From JAHEEM01 sp036396795 (GTDB lineage: Bacteria; Pseudomonadota; Gammaproteobacteria; Steroidobacterales; Rariloculaceae): a stretch of 64,000 nucleotides of DNA. The notes beneath the pieces are model-generated. The model ran no database searches. It was not told where the DNA came from and saw only the letters and a program-made list of their open reading frames with translations. Location: positions 1 to 64,000 of the forward strand of contig DASWKF010000002.1 in assembly GCA_036396795.1 (NCBI GenBank), in the 5' to 3' direction. The position numbers and the translations under genes were made by a program. Shown one piece after another: positions 33,661 through 42,887 of the stretch (position 1 is the stretch's first letter; each line of letters opens with the position of its first letter).

Positions 33661-34635
33661 ATGCTCGAATTCCTCACTGATTACGGCCTGTTTCTCGCGG
33701 AGCTCCTTACCTTCGCCGTGGTGGTCATTGCCGTCACGGTGGCGGTGATCTCCGCCGCCAAGCGCGGCGTCCACGTCGACGGGCTGGTCGTGGAGCACCT
33801 CAACAAACGTTACGATGCCTTGGCCGACGGCGTTCGCCGCGTCGTTCAGGGCAGCGAGATCTTCAAGCAAGCAGTCAAGCAAAGGCGCAAGGAGCAAAAG
33901 CGCCTGGCGAAGAAGGGTTCCGACCGCAAGCGCATATTCGTGCTGGATTTCAAGGGAGATATACGCGCTTCGGCGACGGCATCGTTGCGCGAGGAAGTCT
34001 CCGCAATCCTTGCGGCCGCCAAAGACGACGACCAGGTTCTGGTTCGATTGGAAAACGCCGGAGGCACGGTGCACGAGCACGGCTTGGCCGCGTCCCAGCT
34101 CGTGCGGATCAAGACTCGCGGTCTCAGGCTGCTGGTATCCGTCGACAAGGTCGCCGCCAGCGGCGGTTATCTCATGGCCTGCGTCGCCGACGAGATTCTT
34201 GCGGCGCCGTTCGCGATCATCGGATCCGTTGGCGTGATTGCGCAGTTGCCGAATTTCCACCGGCTGCTCGAGGACAAGGGCATCGATTTCGAGCAGATCA
34301 CGGCGGGACGATACAAGCGCACGCTTACGCTTTTCGGCGAGAACACCGAGGAGGGCAGGGAAAAGCTCAAACAGGAGCTCGAGGATGTTCACGGTCTCTT
34401 CAAGGAACAGATCGCCGAGCACCGGCCGGCCGTCGATCTCGAGCGGGTCGCGACCGGCGAGCATTGGTACGGCATCAAGGCCCTGGAGCTCGCGCTCATC
34501 GACCGCATCGCGACCAGCGACGACTTTCTGCTCGACGCCGGCCGGAGTCACGATCTCTACAGCGTCCGCTACAAACGCCGCCGCTCTCTTCCGGAGCGCA
34601 TCATGGCCGGTGCCGAGTCTCTGTTGTCCCGCTAG
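33661..34635 (+). CDS. sohB: SohB-like S49 family inner-membrane peptidase
   Basis: A 324-residue protein with one N-terminal transmembrane helix (about residues 8-35) and a basic, charged linker (KQRRKEQKRLAKKGSDRKR). The S49 protease domain has GDIRASATASLREEVSAIL, RLENAGGTVHEHGLAASQL and the nucleophile in VDKVAASGGYLMACVAD. The general-base lysine is in ITAGRYKRTLTLFGE. SohB resembles a half-length signal peptide peptidase A. It degrades membrane-associated peptides; the protease domain should face the periplasm. Confidence 0.9.
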   Translation: MLEFLTDYGLFLAELLTFAVVVIAVTVAVISAAKRGVHVDGLVVEHLNKRYDALADGVRRVVQGSEIFKQAVKQRRKEQKRLAKKGSDRKRIFVLDFKGDIRASATASLREEVSAILAAAKDDDQVLVRLENAGGTVHEHGLAASQLVRIKTRGLRLLVSVDKVAASGGYLMACVADEILAAPFAIIGSVGVIAQLPNFHRLLEDKGIDFEQITAGRYKRTLTLFGENTEEGREKLKQELEDVHGLFKEQIAEHRPAVDLERVATGEHWYGIKALELALIDRIATSDDFLLDAGRSHDLYSVRYKRRRSLPERIMAGAESLLSR

Positions 34636-34695
34636 TTTCGCTCCGCTGCGCGCGCCGAGGCACGGTCGCGTGTCTTGCGACGCGGAGGCGGTTCG

Positions 34696-35382
34696 ATGAT
34701 CCCGCTACGCGACGATAATCCGAGCAGCCTGCGGCCCATCGTGACGCTGGCGATCATCGGAGCCTGCGTGTTGATTTTTTTCTGGCAGTTCTCGCTCGGC
34801 CCGGCGGACGGCGAAGCCGTGATTTACGCCCTGGGCTTCACTCCGGCGGTGGCCTTCGGTTACACCGCTCTGCCCGATCAGCTCGCCTGGGTACCCGCGC
34901 CGGTGACGATCTTTACGTCGATGTTTCTTCACGGCGGCCTGCTGCATCTCGCCGGCAACATGCTCTACTTGTGGATTTTTGCGGACAACATCGAAGACCG
35001 CATGGGGCACTCGCGGTTCGTATTGTTCTACGCGCTCTGCGGCCTCGCAGCAGCCATGGCCCAGGGTCTTCTCGATCTCGATTCGGCGATCCCGATGATC
35101 GGTGCGAGCGGAGCGGTATCCGGTGTGCTCGGTGCCTACGTCGTGCTTTTCCCGCGCGCGCGAGTCCTCGTCGCGCTGCCGGTGTTCGTCGTCTTGTACA
35201 CCTTGCGCTTGCCTGCGATATGGGTCCTGGGGCTCTGGTTCGTCGGACAGTTACTGAGCTCGATCGCGATGTCGCCGGAAGAAGGCGGCGTCGCATTTCA
35301 GGCGCATATCGGTGGGTTCGTCGCGGGCTTGTTGCTCGTGTATCCGTTCGTTCGTCGACCTCGACATTCGCGCGACGGGTAG
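34696..35382 (+). CDS. Rhomboid family intramembrane serine protease
   Basis: 228 residues from ATG 34696, 7 bases after GGAGG (34684-34688), which favours it over the in-frame ATG at 34675. Six hydrophobic segments are visible. FLHGGLLHLAGNMLYLWIFADNIEDRMG matches the rhomboid HxxxN region, GASGAVSGVLGAYV contains the catalytic serine, and AHIGGFVAGLLL supplies the catalytic histidine. Natural substrates are unknown. The isolated tail-sheath gene starts 82 bases later. Confidence 0.93.
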   Translation: MIPLRDDNPSSLRPIVTLAIIGACVLIFFWQFSLGPADGEAVIYALGFTPAVAFGYTALPDQLAWVPAPVTIFTSMFLHGGLLHLAGNMLYLWIFADNIEDRMGHSRFVLFYALCGLAAAMAQGLLDLDSAIPMIGASGAVSGVLGAYVVLFPRARVLVALPVFVVLYTLRLPAIWVLGLWFVGQLLSSIAMSPEEGGVAFQAHIGGFVAGLLLVYPFVRRPRHSRDG

Positions 35383-35464
35383 TGACGACGACGGCGCGGC
35401 AGGTCGCAGGGCTGCAAGTTCTCCGAGAGGCAGTTATCATAGGTCTTTCCGGACCGCGAAGCTC

Positions 35465-37024
35465 ATGGCGATCGAACTATCGGATTTTTCTGATATCGGC
35501 ACTGAACGTAGGTTCGACCCTAACCCTCCCATTCCTTCGCAAATTGATACGCTGGCGGCGTTCATCGGCAAGGCGAATCGCGGGCCGCTGAACGAGCCGG
35601 TCGTCGTCGAGAGCTTCGAGAGCTACCGCAAGGTATTCGGCGGCCACGGCCAGCTCGGCTTCCTGAGCCATGCCGTTCAACAATATTTTCAGCACGGCGG
35701 CCGCTGGGCCGCAGTCGTTCGCGTGGCGAACCACGCGACGCGAGCGCAGCTCGACCTGCCGGCGCAAGGTGAGTTTCTGAAGCTCCACGCGCGCGAGCCA
35801 GGCAGTCACACTTTGCTTCGCGCATCCGTGGACTACGACGGCATCCGCTCCAACGACGGCCGTTTCAATCTGGTGGTGCAGCGACTGGCGCGTCCAGGCT
35901 CGCAGCTCGTCGAGGACCAGGAACTGTTCCGCGGCCTGTCGACGGATGAGGCAGACCAGCGCTTCATCGTCGACGTGCTGCGATCGTCGGAGCTGGTCGA
36001 GCTCGGCGGCCCGTTGCCGGCGTGCCGGCCGGACACGACGCGCGCGGAGCATCCCGGGCAAGCTTTGCCGTATGTCGAAATGAGCATGCCCGGACACGAC
36101 GGCGACGAGCTTACGGACTACGACATCGTCGGTTCCAACGACGAGCGTACGGGGCTTTTCGCATTGGACGATCTGGATCGGGTCGATCTCGTCAATATTC
36201 CGTTGCTGGCTAGCGGACGGGATCACGGCATCACGACCTTTCTCGCCGCCGAGCGCTATTGCAACCGCCGCCGAGCGATGTTGATCTGGGATCCGCCGTG
36301 GAGCTGGAATTCGGTGGATGCGGCGTTGCTGGGGCTGCGCAATTCCGGCGTTCGCAGCCCGAACGCGATGAGCTATTTCCCGCGCGTGTGCTCTGAGACC
36401 AGCCCGCAGCGCCACGGCTTAGGGCTGCCCGCGGGCGGAGCGGTGGCGGGCCTGCTCGCGCGCGCCGACCAGGGACCGCGCTGGCAGACCTTGAGCGAGA
36501 GCGCGGCGCAGCTTCACGCCGGTTTGTATCCGCAGCTCGATGTGACGGAGCGTCAAGCGGCGATGCTTCAGCGTAGCGGTCTCAACGCTTTCACCAGTTG
36601 CCGCCGCGGCGGCCTGCTGATAGGGAACGCGTCGCTTGCCGGGCCCAGCGCCGCGTTTCTACTCTGGCAGCGCTTGGACCGACGCCGGCTGCTATTTCAT
36701 ATTCTCGGCTCGCTGGAGCGGCATACGCGGTGGGTGCTGAGCGTCGATTGGGACCGTGAGCTCGAGCGGCGGCTGACCGGCCAGGTCGGCGCGTTTCTGC
36801 GAACTCTGTTCGAGCAAGGCGCGCTCCCGGGCTCGCGGCCGGAACAGGCCTATTTCGTCAAAGTACAGGCGGCGATTCGAGGCTCAGACCCGGAGCTCGT
36901 GATGCGCGTCGGCATCGCGCTGGAGCGCCCCAACGAGTATCAAATCTACGATATCGTGCATCGCCCCGAGCGAAGCCAGGCGCGTCCCGCGCCGCCGCTG
37001 GAGGCCGCGCAGCTCGCGAGCTAG
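35465..37024 (+). CDS. Phage/contractile-injection tail sheath family protein, isolated
   Basis: 519 residues from ATG 35465 (MAIELSDFSDIG...). The opening TLAAFIGKANRGPLNEPVVVESFESYRKVFGGHGQLGFLSHAVQQYFQHGG is the classic tail-sheath N-terminal strand/loop pattern. The middle has VDLVNIPLLASGRDHGITTFLAAERYCNRRRAMLIWDPP, the subtilisin-like core. The C-terminus (RHTRWVLSVDWDRELERRLTGQVGAFLRTLFEQGALPG...YFVKVQ) matches the conserved sheath domain. No tube, baseplate, spike, ATPase or lysis gene lies within 30 kb on either side. It may be a domesticated sheath, a relic, or an assembly with distant partners. A TATCAT-like -10 lies about 28 bases upstream. Confidence 0.85.
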   Translation: MAIELSDFSDIGTERRFDPNPPIPSQIDTLAAFIGKANRGPLNEPVVVESFESYRKVFGGHGQLGFLSHAVQQYFQHGGRWAAVVRVANHATRAQLDLPAQGEFLKLHAREPGSHTLLRASVDYDGIRSNDGRFNLVVQRLARPGSQLVEDQELFRGLSTDEADQRFIVDVLRSSELVELGGPLPACRPDTTRAEHPGQALPYVEMSMPGHDGDELTDYDIVGSNDERTGLFALDDLDRVDLVNIPLLASGRDHGITTFLAAERYCNRRRAMLIWDPPWSWNSVDAALLGLRNSGVRSPNAMSYFPRVCSETSPQRHGLGLPAGGAVAGLLARADQGPRWQTLSESAAQLHAGLYPQLDVTERQAAMLQRSGLNAFTSCRRGGLLIGNASLAGPSAAFLLWQRLDRRRLLFHILGSLERHTRWVLSVDWDRELERRLTGQVGAFLRTLFEQGALPGSRPEQAYFVKVQAAIRGSDPELVMRVGIALERPNEYQIYDIVHRPERSQARPAPPLEAAQLAS

Positions 37025-37030
37025 TCCTCT

Positions 37031-40000
37031 TCAAAGCGACCCGAAACCGCCGCCGCCGGGCGTCTCGATCACGATCCGATCGCCGGCGCAAAGCGCAAGC
37101 TCGGCTGTCGCCGGCAGCTCCTCGATACGGCCGCCGGCCCGCAAGGCGTAGTTGCGGCCGCGCGCCCCGTCGCCGCCCCCGCGCAATCCGAAGGGCGCCA
37201 CGCGCCGCCGGTTGGAGAGTATCGACACCTGCATCGGCTCGAGAAAGGCGATCTCGCGAACGACGCCGTCACCGCCGCGGTGCGCGCCGTAGCCGCCGCT
37301 GCCCGCCCTGACCGCGAAGCGCACGACGCGCACCGGAAAGCGCTGCTCGAGCACCTCGGGATCCGTCAGCCGCGAATTCGTCATGTGCGTGTGGACGGCG
37401 CTCGCACCGTCGAAATCCGGCCCGGCGCCCGCGCCTCCGCAGAGCGTCTCGTAGTACTGGTAACGTTCGTTGCCGAAGGTCAGGTTGTTCATCGTACCCT
37501 GGCTTGCGGCCGAGGCGCCGAGCGCAGCGAGCAGGCAATCCGTGATGCATTGCGAGGTCTCGACGTTGCCGGCGACGACGGCGGCCGGATAACGCGGATT
37601 CACGAGGCTCGCCTCCGGCAGGCGGATCTCGAGCGGGGCGAAACAGCCTTCGTTGAGCGGGATGTCTTCCTTCACCAAGGTCCGGAAAACATAGAGGACG
37701 GCCGCGCGCGCAATCGCAGCCGGCGCATTGAAGTTCGTCGGACTGGTACTCGCCGTCCCCGTAAAGTCGATCACGGCCGCCGCCTCGCCCTCGTCGATCG
37801 CGATCGACACGGCGAGCTTCTCGCCGCCGTCGAGCTCCGTCGACCAGGCGCCGCCATGCAGGGTAGCAATGGCTCGACGCACGCAAGCCTCCGCATTGCA
37901 TTTTATGTGACCCATATAGGCTTGGACGACGTCGGCGCCGAAGCGCGCGATCATGGCCTCGAGCCCGGCGATGCCGGCGGCCGTCGCCGCGATCTGTGCC
38001 GCCAGGTCGGCGACGTTCTGATCGACGTTGCGCGCCGGGTACGGTCCCGCGCCCAGCAGCGAACGCAATTCGCGCTCCCTGAAACGCCCGTCGCGCACGA
38101 GCAGCACGCCGTCGAGCAAGACGCCTTCCTCTTCTATGCTCCGGCTCATCGCCGGCATCGATCCCGGGGTGCGTCCGCCGATATCCGCATGGTGGGCGCG
38201 ACAGGCGACGTTGAAGCTCGGCCGGCCCGGCGGCGACGTTAAGACCGGCGCGACCACGGTGACGTCGGGAAGATGCGTGCCGCCGTTATAGGGAGCATTG
38301 AGGACGTAAACGTCGCCTGGACGAAGCGAGCCCGCGTGCTGCCGGAGTATCGCGCGAACGCTCTCGCCCATCGAGCCCAGATGGACGGGCATGTGCGGCG
38401 CGTTGGCGATCAGCCCGCCGGCGGCGTCGAAGACGGCGCAGGAAAAGTCCAAGCGCTCCTTGATGTTCACCGACACAGCCGTGTTTTGCAGCACCGCGCC
38501 CATCTGCTCGGCGATATGCATGAACAGGTTGTTGAAGACCTCGAGCATCACGGGATCCGCGCGCGTGCTCAGGAACTCCCTTGCCGGTGGAGGGTCGCGT
38601 CGCGTCAGCATCAAGTCGCCGGCCGCGGCGATCCGCCCCTGCCATTCCGGCGCGATCACCGTCGTGGCGTTCGCCTCCACGACGATCGCCGGCCCCGCAA
38701 TCGTCGCGTCCAGGGGCAACTCGCCGCGCTCGAAGATCGGCGTCGGGACCGCTGCGTCGCCGAACCAGACTTTGCGCTCGCAGATCGGCCGCGGCGGCCC
38801 ACTCGGCCGCGGCGGATGCTGTGGTGCGGTCCTGGGCATGCGGACTATGGCTTCGAGCTCGATCGATTCCACGACCACGCTGCGCTCCGGCGCGTCGAAG
38901 CCGAAACGCCGTTTGTGGGCGGCGTGGAAGTCCGCTCGAAGCCGTTCCGCGCTCCCGGCCCAGGGAATCGTCAGCGTCGCGTCGCTGCCCTCGAGCTTGA
39001 GCTTGGCGCGTCGCGCGAAATCGGGCCGGGAGTCGGCAAGCCCTTGGGCGAGCAGATCCGCGCGAGCGCGATCTTCGAGCGCGGCGAACGCGGAGCCGGC
39101 AGCGGCGACGGCGGCCTTCGACAGCGGCGCCTCGATCATTCGATCGTGGATGGCGCGAATGTCGGCCAATCCCATGCCATAGGCCGAGAGCACTCCGGCC
39201 AAAGGGTGCAGCAAGACCGTTCCAATGCCGAGCGCATCGGCGACCTCGCAGGCGTGCTGGCCGGCCGCGCCGCCGAAACAGCAGAGGGCGAACTCGGTGA
39301 CGTCGTGACCTCGCTGCACGGAGATCTGCTTGATCGCATTCGTCATGCGCTCGACCGCGATCCGCAGGAAGCCCGCCGCGAGCGCCTCCGGCAGCAGCGG
39401 CTTGCCGCTGTCGGCGCCAACGGCCTCGGCGAGGGCTGCGAACTTGGCTTGGACGATCTCGGTGTCGATGCGCAGGTCGCCGTCGGGGCCGAATACCGCT
39501 GGAAAGAAATCGGCCTGGATGCGGCCGAGCAGCACGTTCGCGTCGGTGACCGTCAGCGGGCCGCCCTGCCGGTAACAGGCGGGCCCCGGCGAGGCGCCGG
39601 CCGACTCCGGTCCGACTTGAAGGCGCCCCTGCTTGAACGCGAGTATCGAGCCGCCGCCGGCGGCGACCGTCTGAATCTGCATCATCGGCGCGGTGATTCG
39701 AACGCCCGCGATCATGCCCTGCGCGGTGCGCTCGAACTCACCCCGGTAGAGCGACACGTCGGTGGAGGTTCCGCCCATGTCGAATCCGATCAGATCGGTG
39801 AAGCCGGCCGTCTTTCCCGACTCCACCATGCCGACCACGCCCCCCGCGGGTCCCGAAAGTATGCTGTCCTTGCCGCAAAAGAAATCGGCGCGCACGAGCC
39901 CGCCGTGGCTTTGCATGAACAGCAGCGAGCCGTCGCCGAGGGCGCCGGCAAGGCCTCGACGCAGCTGGTCGACGTAACGCCCGAGCACCGGCGTCAGGTA

Positions 40001-40669
40001 CGCGTCGACGAGCGTGGTATCGCCCCTGGATACGAGCTTGATCAGAGGGCTCGTGCGGTGCGAGACGGAGATTTGCTCGAAGCCGACTTCCTTCGCGAGC
40101 TCAGCGGCCAGGGCCTCGTGCGCAGGGTATCGATACGCGTGCATGAATACGATCGCGGCGCTGGACAGGCCTTCCCGGCGCGCCGCGAGCAGATCGCGGC
40201 GCAGCCGGTCGACGTCCAGGGCCGTGAGCACCTCGCCGTCCGCGGCGATGCGCTCCTCGGCCTCGACGACACGGCTGTAGAGCAACTCCGGTCGCGAGAT
40301 GCTCAACGCGAAGATGTCCGGGCGGTCCTGGTATCCGATTCGAAGCGCGTCGGCGAATCCGCGAGTGACGATCAACACGGTTGGCGCGCCGCGCCGCTCG
40401 AGCAGAGCGTTGGTGGCGACCGTCGTGCCCATCTTCACGGCATCGATGCGAGTGTCGCAGCCCTTCTCGCTCGCGAGCCGCGTCGTGATGCCGTGCACGG
40501 CGGCGTCCTCGTAACGCCCGGGATTCTCGGACAACAACTTGAGCGCCTCGAGCCGGCCGTCCGGGCTCAACGAAACGATATCGGTGAACGTTCCGCCGCG
40601 ATCGACCCAGAATTGCCAGCCCTTACGGCTAGAGGGTTCCCCTGGAGCGGCTCCGCCGCTAGCCGGCAT
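37031..40669 (-). CDS. Fused hydantoinase A/B, 5-oxoprolinase-type enzyme
   Basis: 1,212 residues from ATG 40669; the open frame continues upstream but only as a shadow of fusA. Residues 15-700 are HyuA: WQFWVDRGGTFTDIVSLSPDGR at the N-terminus, AVKMGTTVATNALLERRGAP, LIGFDMGGTSTDVS (actin-like ATPase motif), and CCFGGAAGQHACEVADALG. Residues 710-1,200 are HyuB: DPVMLEVFNNLFMHIAEQMGAVLQNTAVSVNIKERLDFSCAVFDAAGGL and a C-terminal ETPGGGGFG. The fused layout is that of ATP-dependent 5-oxoprolinase, which opens pyroglutamate to glutamate; hydantoinase activity cannot be excluded. Downstream of the second EF-G by 44 bases and convergent with the sheath gene. Confidence 0.92.
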   Translation of the reverse strand: MPASGGAAPGEPSSRKGWQFWVDRGGTFTDIVSLSPDGRLEALKLLSENPGRYEDAAVHGITTRLASEKGCDTRIDAVKMGTTVATNALLERRGAPTVLIVTRGFADALRIGYQDRPDIFALSISRPELLYSRVVEAEERIAADGEVLTALDVDRLRRDLLAARREGLSSAAIVFMHAYRYPAHEALAAELAKEVGFEQISVSHRTSPLIKLVSRGDTTLVDAYLTPVLGRYVDQLRRGLAGALGDGSLLFMQSHGGLVRADFFCGKDSILSGPAGGVVGMVESGKTAGFTDLIGFDMGGTSTDVSLYRGEFERTAQGMIAGVRITAPMMQIQTVAAGGGSILAFKQGRLQVGPESAGASPGPACYRQGGPLTVTDANVLLGRIQADFFPAVFGPDGDLRIDTEIVQAKFAALAEAVGADSGKPLLPEALAAGFLRIAVERMTNAIKQISVQRGHDVTEFALCCFGGAAGQHACEVADALGIGTVLLHPLAGVLSAYGMGLADIRAIHDRMIEAPLSKAAVAAAGSAFAALEDRARADLLAQGLADSRPDFARRAKLKLEGSDATLTIPWAGSAERLRADFHAAHKRRFGFDAPERSVVVESIELEAIVRMPRTAPQHPPRPSGPPRPICERKVWFGDAAVPTPIFERGELPLDATIAGPAIVVEANATTVIAPEWQGRIAAAGDLMLTRRDPPPAREFLSTRADPVMLEVFNNLFMHIAEQMGAVLQNTAVSVNIKERLDFSCAVFDAAGGLIANAPHMPVHLGSMGESVRAILRQHAGSLRPGDVYVLNAPYNGGTHLPDVTVVAPVLTSPPGRPSFNVACRAHHADIGGRTPGSMPAMSRSIEEEGVLLDGVLLVRDGRFRERELRSLLGAGPYPARNVDQNVADLAAQIAATAAGIAGLEAMIARFGADVVQAYMGHIKCNAEACVRRAIATLHGGAWSTELDGGEKLAVSIAIDEGEAAAVIDFTGTASTSPTNFNAPAAIARAAVLYVFRTLVKEDIPLNEGCFAPLEIRLPEASLVNPRYPAAVVAGNVETSQCITDCLLAALGASAASQGTMNNLTFGNERYQYYETLCGGAGAGPDFDGASAVHTHMTNSRLTDPEVLEQRFPVRVVRFAVRAGSGGYGAHRGGDGVVREIAFLEPMQVSILSNRRRVAPFGLRGGGDGARGRNYALRAGGRIEELPATAELALCAGDRIVIETPGGGGFGSL

Positions 40670-40713
40670 GCCCGACCGCGGCGAATCGCGTTGAATGCTC
40701 GCCCTTCGATGCC

Positions 40714-42765
40714 TCAGTCGTCGGCGGTCGGACGGAAGGCATGCTCCAGTTCCTTCTGGATCGGCGCCGGGGCCGCCTCGTAGTGATCGAACTCCAAAGT
40801 GAAAACGCCTTCCCCGCCGGTCAAGGACTTCAACGTGGTCTGGTAGTCGCCGAGCTCGGCGAGCGGCACCTGAGCGGAGATTCGCACTCGCCCGCCGCTC
40901 GCGGAATCGCTGCCGGCGATGCGACCGCGAATGCCCGCGAGATGGCCCGTGATGTCGCCCACGGAGTTGCTCGGGGTCGTCACCTCGACCTTGGCGATCG
41001 GCTCGAGGACGACCGGTTTCGCCTTCGATATCGCGTCCAGGAAGGCGCGCTTGCCGGCGGTCACGAAGGCGATCTCCTTGGAGTCGACAGGGTGATGCTT
41101 GCCGTCGTAAACCGTTACGCGCACGTCGTTGAGCGGGTAACCGGCGATCGCGCCTTGCTCTAGCACTTGCTTGACGCCTTTCTCGACGGCGGGAATGAAT
41201 TGTCCCGGAATGGATCCGCCCACCACGCCGTTCTGAAACTCGAAGCCGCCGCCGCGCGGCAGGGGCTCGACGCGCAGATAGACCTCGCCGAACTGCCCGG
41301 CGCCGCCGGTCTGCTTCTTGTGCCGGTGATGGCCCTCGGCGGGCTTGGTGATGGTTTCCCGGTAAGCGATCTTCGGCGGGTGCGTGGACACCTCGACGCC
41401 GAATTCCTCCTTCATCCGCTCCATGACGAGACGCAGATGCAGCTCGCCCATGCCTCGAAGGACCGTCTCGTTGACCTGAGCATTGAACTCCACCTGCAGG
41501 CTCGGATCCTCCGCGGCGAGCTTGTGCAATGCATCGGAGAGCTTTTTCTCCTGCCCTCGCTGACTGAGCTCCAGCGCGACGCCGTGCATCGGAGGCGGCA
41601 TCTCGATGGAGCGCATGCGAATCGAGTCCTCGTCGTGGCTCGAGTGCAGCACGTCGTCGAAGTGAATCTCCTCTATCTTCGACACCGCGCAGATGTCGCC
41701 CGCGGCGCACGCCGGAACCTCCTCGAGCTCCTTGCCTTGGACGCGGTACAGATGGGCGAGCCTCACACTTTTGCGCTTCTCGCCGATAAAGATCTGGCTG
41801 CCGCTCTTCACCTCGCCCTGATGCACGCGAAAGGTCACGAGACGGCCGACATAGGGATCGACGTTGATCTTGAAGGCGTGGCCGACGAAATGCCCGTTGC
41901 TCTCGGTGGGATCGACTCTGAAGGTCTTCCCAGCGCCGTTCGTCGAGATGAATTCCGGTGGATTGGCTTCGAGAGGGTTCGGCATGAGCTGAGAGAACAC
42001 GCGCAGCAGCTGCCTCAGGCCGGCACCCGTTTCCGCGGAAACGAAGCACACCGGTATCAGATGGCCGCGGCGCAAAGCCCGCTCGAGGGGATCGTGAAGC
42101 TGCTCGAGGGAGATATCGTCGCCTTGCTCCAGATACAGCTCCATGAGCTCGTCATCGAGCTCGATGACCTGGTCGGTAATCTCGGTGTGCGCCGCCTCCA
42201 CCGAGGAAAAATCCGGCGTTTCGTCGGCGGGCTCGAAAAAGCAGTCGGCGACGGCCTTTCCCTGGCGCGCCGGGAGATTCAGCGGCAGGCACTGCTTCCC
42301 GAAAGTATTTCTGACCTGGCTCAGCACCCCTTCGAGGTCGACGCCCTCGGCATCGATCTTGTTGATGATGATCAGCCGGCAGAGCCTGCGCGCGGCGCTG
42401 AAATCCATCATGCGCTGGGTGACGAGCTCGATTCCGGTCTGAGCGTTGATGACGACGGCCGCGGTTTCGACCGCCGGCAGCGCGCCGAGCGCGCGCCCCA
42501 TGAAATCCGGATAGCCCGGCGTATCAAGCAAGTTGACGAACCGCCCGTTATGCTCCAGGTGGCAGACGCAGGTATCCAGCGAGTGCTTGAGGCGCTTTTC
42601 CTGGTCGGTGAAATCGGAGACGGTCGTGCCCTTGACGACGCTGCCCGGCGAGCGAATCGCGCCGGCCTTGTGCAACAAAGCCTCTACCAGCGTCGTCTTT
42701 CCGGCCCCGGCATGGCCGACGCATGCGATGTTGCGGATCAGTTCCGTCTGGTGCGCTGAAACCAT
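40714..42765 (-). CDS. Elongation factor G-like translational GTPase (EF-G2)
   Basis: 683 residues from ATG 42765, behind AGGAGGG. G1 is GHAGAGKT, G3 DTPGY and G4 NKID. Domain II, III (SEDPSLQ-like AAEDPSLQVEFNAQVNETVLRGMGELHL), IV (HHRHKKQTGGAGQFGEVYLRVEPL) and V are present. The HRHKKQTGGAGQFG loop differs from the ARQSGGRGQYG type of the main FusA, and the protein stands alone, not in a str operon, so this is an auxiliary EF-G paralogue. Its role in elongation, ribosome recycling or stress is undetermined. It is followed by the oxoprolinase gene. Confidence 0.92.
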   Translation of the reverse strand: MVSAHQTELIRNIACVGHAGAGKTTLVEALLHKAGAIRSPGSVVKGTTVSDFTDQEKRLKHSLDTCVCHLEHNGRFVNLLDTPGYPDFMGRALGALPAVETAAVVINAQTGIELVTQRMMDFSAARRLCRLIIINKIDAEGVDLEGVLSQVRNTFGKQCLPLNLPARQGKAVADCFFEPADETPDFSSVEAAHTEITDQVIELDDELMELYLEQGDDISLEQLHDPLERALRRGHLIPVCFVSAETGAGLRQLLRVFSQLMPNPLEANPPEFISTNGAGKTFRVDPTESNGHFVGHAFKINVDPYVGRLVTFRVHQGEVKSGSQIFIGEKRKSVRLAHLYRVQGKELEEVPACAAGDICAVSKIEEIHFDDVLHSSHDEDSIRMRSIEMPPPMHGVALELSQRGQEKKLSDALHKLAAEDPSLQVEFNAQVNETVLRGMGELHLRLVMERMKEEFGVEVSTHPPKIAYRETITKPAEGHHRHKKQTGGAGQFGEVYLRVEPLPRGGGFEFQNGVVGGSIPGQFIPAVEKGVKQVLEQGAIAGYPLNDVRVTVYDGKHHPVDSKEIAFVTAGKRAFLDAISKAKPVVLEPIAKVEVTTPSNSVGDITGHLAGIRGRIAGSDSASGGRVRISAQVPLAELGDYQTTLKSLTGGEGVFTLEFDHYEAAPAPIQKELEHAFRPTADD

Positions 42766-42887
42766 GAAATCCCTCCTGGGTTCTGACTTGTTCTAATGAG
42801 GTATCTCAAGCCTGTCTATATCCTAGAACCTATCCTTCGTTTTGCCCAGAATCGATGGACTCCGTCGGCTCGCCCAGGGCCGCCGGC

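Noticed and set aside
35465..37024. A prophage or complete contractile injection cluster around the sheath gene
   Set aside because: All flanking genes are ordinary cellular genes; no integrase, portal, tube, baseplate or lysis gene and no att-like direct repeat was noticed.
40670..42049. In-frame upstream extension of the oxoprolinase gene
   Set aside because: It lies entirely inside fusA on the same strand in another frame, is Arg-rich and lacks similarity; the HyuA domain starts at the chosen ATG.
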